Assembly (NCBI GenBank): GCA_033558025.1
Contig: JAUCEF010000011.1
Location: 2,976,001 to 3,040,000, forward strand
Source: Phytophthora sp. 'mugwort'
Taxonomy: Eukaryota; Oomycota; Peronosporomycetes; Peronosporales; Peronosporaceae
Length of the DNA stretch: 64,000 nt
Reading direction: 5' to 3'
Below, in pieces: positions 63,495 through 64,000 of this stretch. Under the pieces are notes generated by a model. That model searched no databases and was not told the origin of the DNA. It saw only the letters and a list, made by a program, of their open reading frames with translations. Positions within the stretch are counted from its first letter, which is position 1, and each line of letters starts with the position of its first letter. Position numbers and translations under genes: made by a program.

Positions 63495-64000
63495 CGAGCC
63501 TGCGACCTGCGCGCGGCCAAGGAGGCCAAAACTTGAAGATCGTCGCTGAGCTCCATGATGTCCCCGAGCGAACCGCCTGAGGCTGGATCAAGGTAGCGAT
63601 GGACGGCGGCGACTGGAACGGCTCCCAACAGCGGCGTGGCGGCTCTACCAAGAAGCTTATCGAAGCTCATATTGAGTATCTGTTCGACGAGCTCACCAGG
63701 ACGCCAAAACTGACTCTCATGCAGATGACTGAGCTCATCCAGCAGAAGTTTGACGTGCATGTCAACCATAAGACCGTGCGTCGTGTTCTCAATGCGCACA
63801 GCTTCACACTGAAGAAGATGCGCCGGGACGTCGTTAGTCGCAACGACGCCATCAACCAGCAAAAGCGCTACGACTATGTGGTCAAGTTCTACGCGGCCCT
63901 CGCTAACAACAAGAAGGTGTTCTACCTGGACGAGACTAACTTCAACTTGTGGTGCTCGCGTGGACGGGGTAGGAGTGCCCGAGGACAGTGAGCTGTGCAG
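63495..64000 (+). pseudogene. Tc1/mariner-type transposase relic, cut by the window edge
   Basis: Plus frames read LRAAKEAK, then after a frameshift LKIVAELHDVPERTA, a stop and GWIKVAMDGGDWNG. From 63599 the frame is open: IEAHIEYLFDELTRTPKLTL and FDVHVNHKTVRRVLNAHSFT, a bipartite HTH. The DDE domain begins with the first Asp in KKVFYLDETNFNLWCSRGRG. A TGA at 63989 stands where RGQRAVQ is normal, so a CGA to TGA change ended it. The rest lies outside the window. Broken copy. Confidence 0.82.

Noticed and set aside
1..64000. tRNA, rRNA, CRISPR arrays and RXLR-type secreted effectors
   Set aside because: Scanning for T-loop motifs, spaced direct repeats, and signal peptides followed by RXLR gave nothing convincing.

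Overview
The window looks like nuclear DNA from an oomycete, most likely Phytophthora or a close relative in the Peronosporales. The grounds are HGGG-repeat zinc-finger proteins, an RWP-RK factor with the variant motif RWPHRQ, a SKN1/KRE6-type glucan-synthesis relic, an Inr-like core promoter, very short introns, and the mix of decayed transposons (Ty3/gypsy, Ty1/copia, hAT, MULE, PIF/Harbinger, several pogo-like groups, Tc1/mariner and a Crypton). The family calls come from reading translations by eye. No database search was run.

Layout. 0.2-1.4 kb: relic of a GH16 SKN1/KRE6-like gene. 1.5-4.3 kb: hAT transposase relic (minus). 4.4-11.9 kb: a nearly full-length but frameshifted Ty3/gypsy chromovirus-type element on the minus strand, with both LTRs, a candidate primer-binding site, a polypurine tract, and an extra protein-like reading frame running antisense through its 3' part. 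13.2-14.05 kb: an intact RWP-RK transcription-factor gene. 15.3-15.6 kb: a nuclear copy of mitochondrial DNA carrying part of nad4. 15.8-16.6 kb: a broken Pre-SET (Suv39-like) gene that runs into a MULE relic (16.6-18.2 kb). 19.1-21.2 kb: PIF/Harbinger relic with two convergent ORFs. 23.2-24.7 kb and 28.25-28.9 kb: pogo/Tc5-like relics. 26.7-28.2 kb: copia relic.

The second half has more host genes. A phytochelatin synthase gene (29.8-30.8 kb, minus) and a second copy (47.3-48.2 kb, plus) point away from each other. Between them lie a four-exon ORC2 gene (32.7-34.1 kb, minus), a DDE_1 relic, a second PIF pair, a DDE_1 relic split by a 0.7 kb long-inverted-repeat element, and a Crypton. Two paralogous HGGG zinc-finger genes follow, head to head (49.25-50.9 minus, 54.26-55.25 plus). 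Next is a pogo element with recognisable terminal inverted repeats and a TA duplication (56.66-58.57 kb), then two tandem paralogues for about 12-TM membrane proteins of unknown function (59.2-61.0 and 61.4-63.1 kb), and finally a truncated Tc1/mariner relic at the right edge.

The genes that look functional are RWP-RK, two phytochelatin synthases, ORC2, two HGGG zinc-finger proteins and two membrane proteins. Three of these are duplicated pairs sitting in transposon-rich DNA. They do not form one obvious pathway. The likely themes are thiol/heavy-metal metabolism, replication initiation and gene regulation. I saw no tRNA, rRNA, CRISPR array, or RXLR-type secreted effector.
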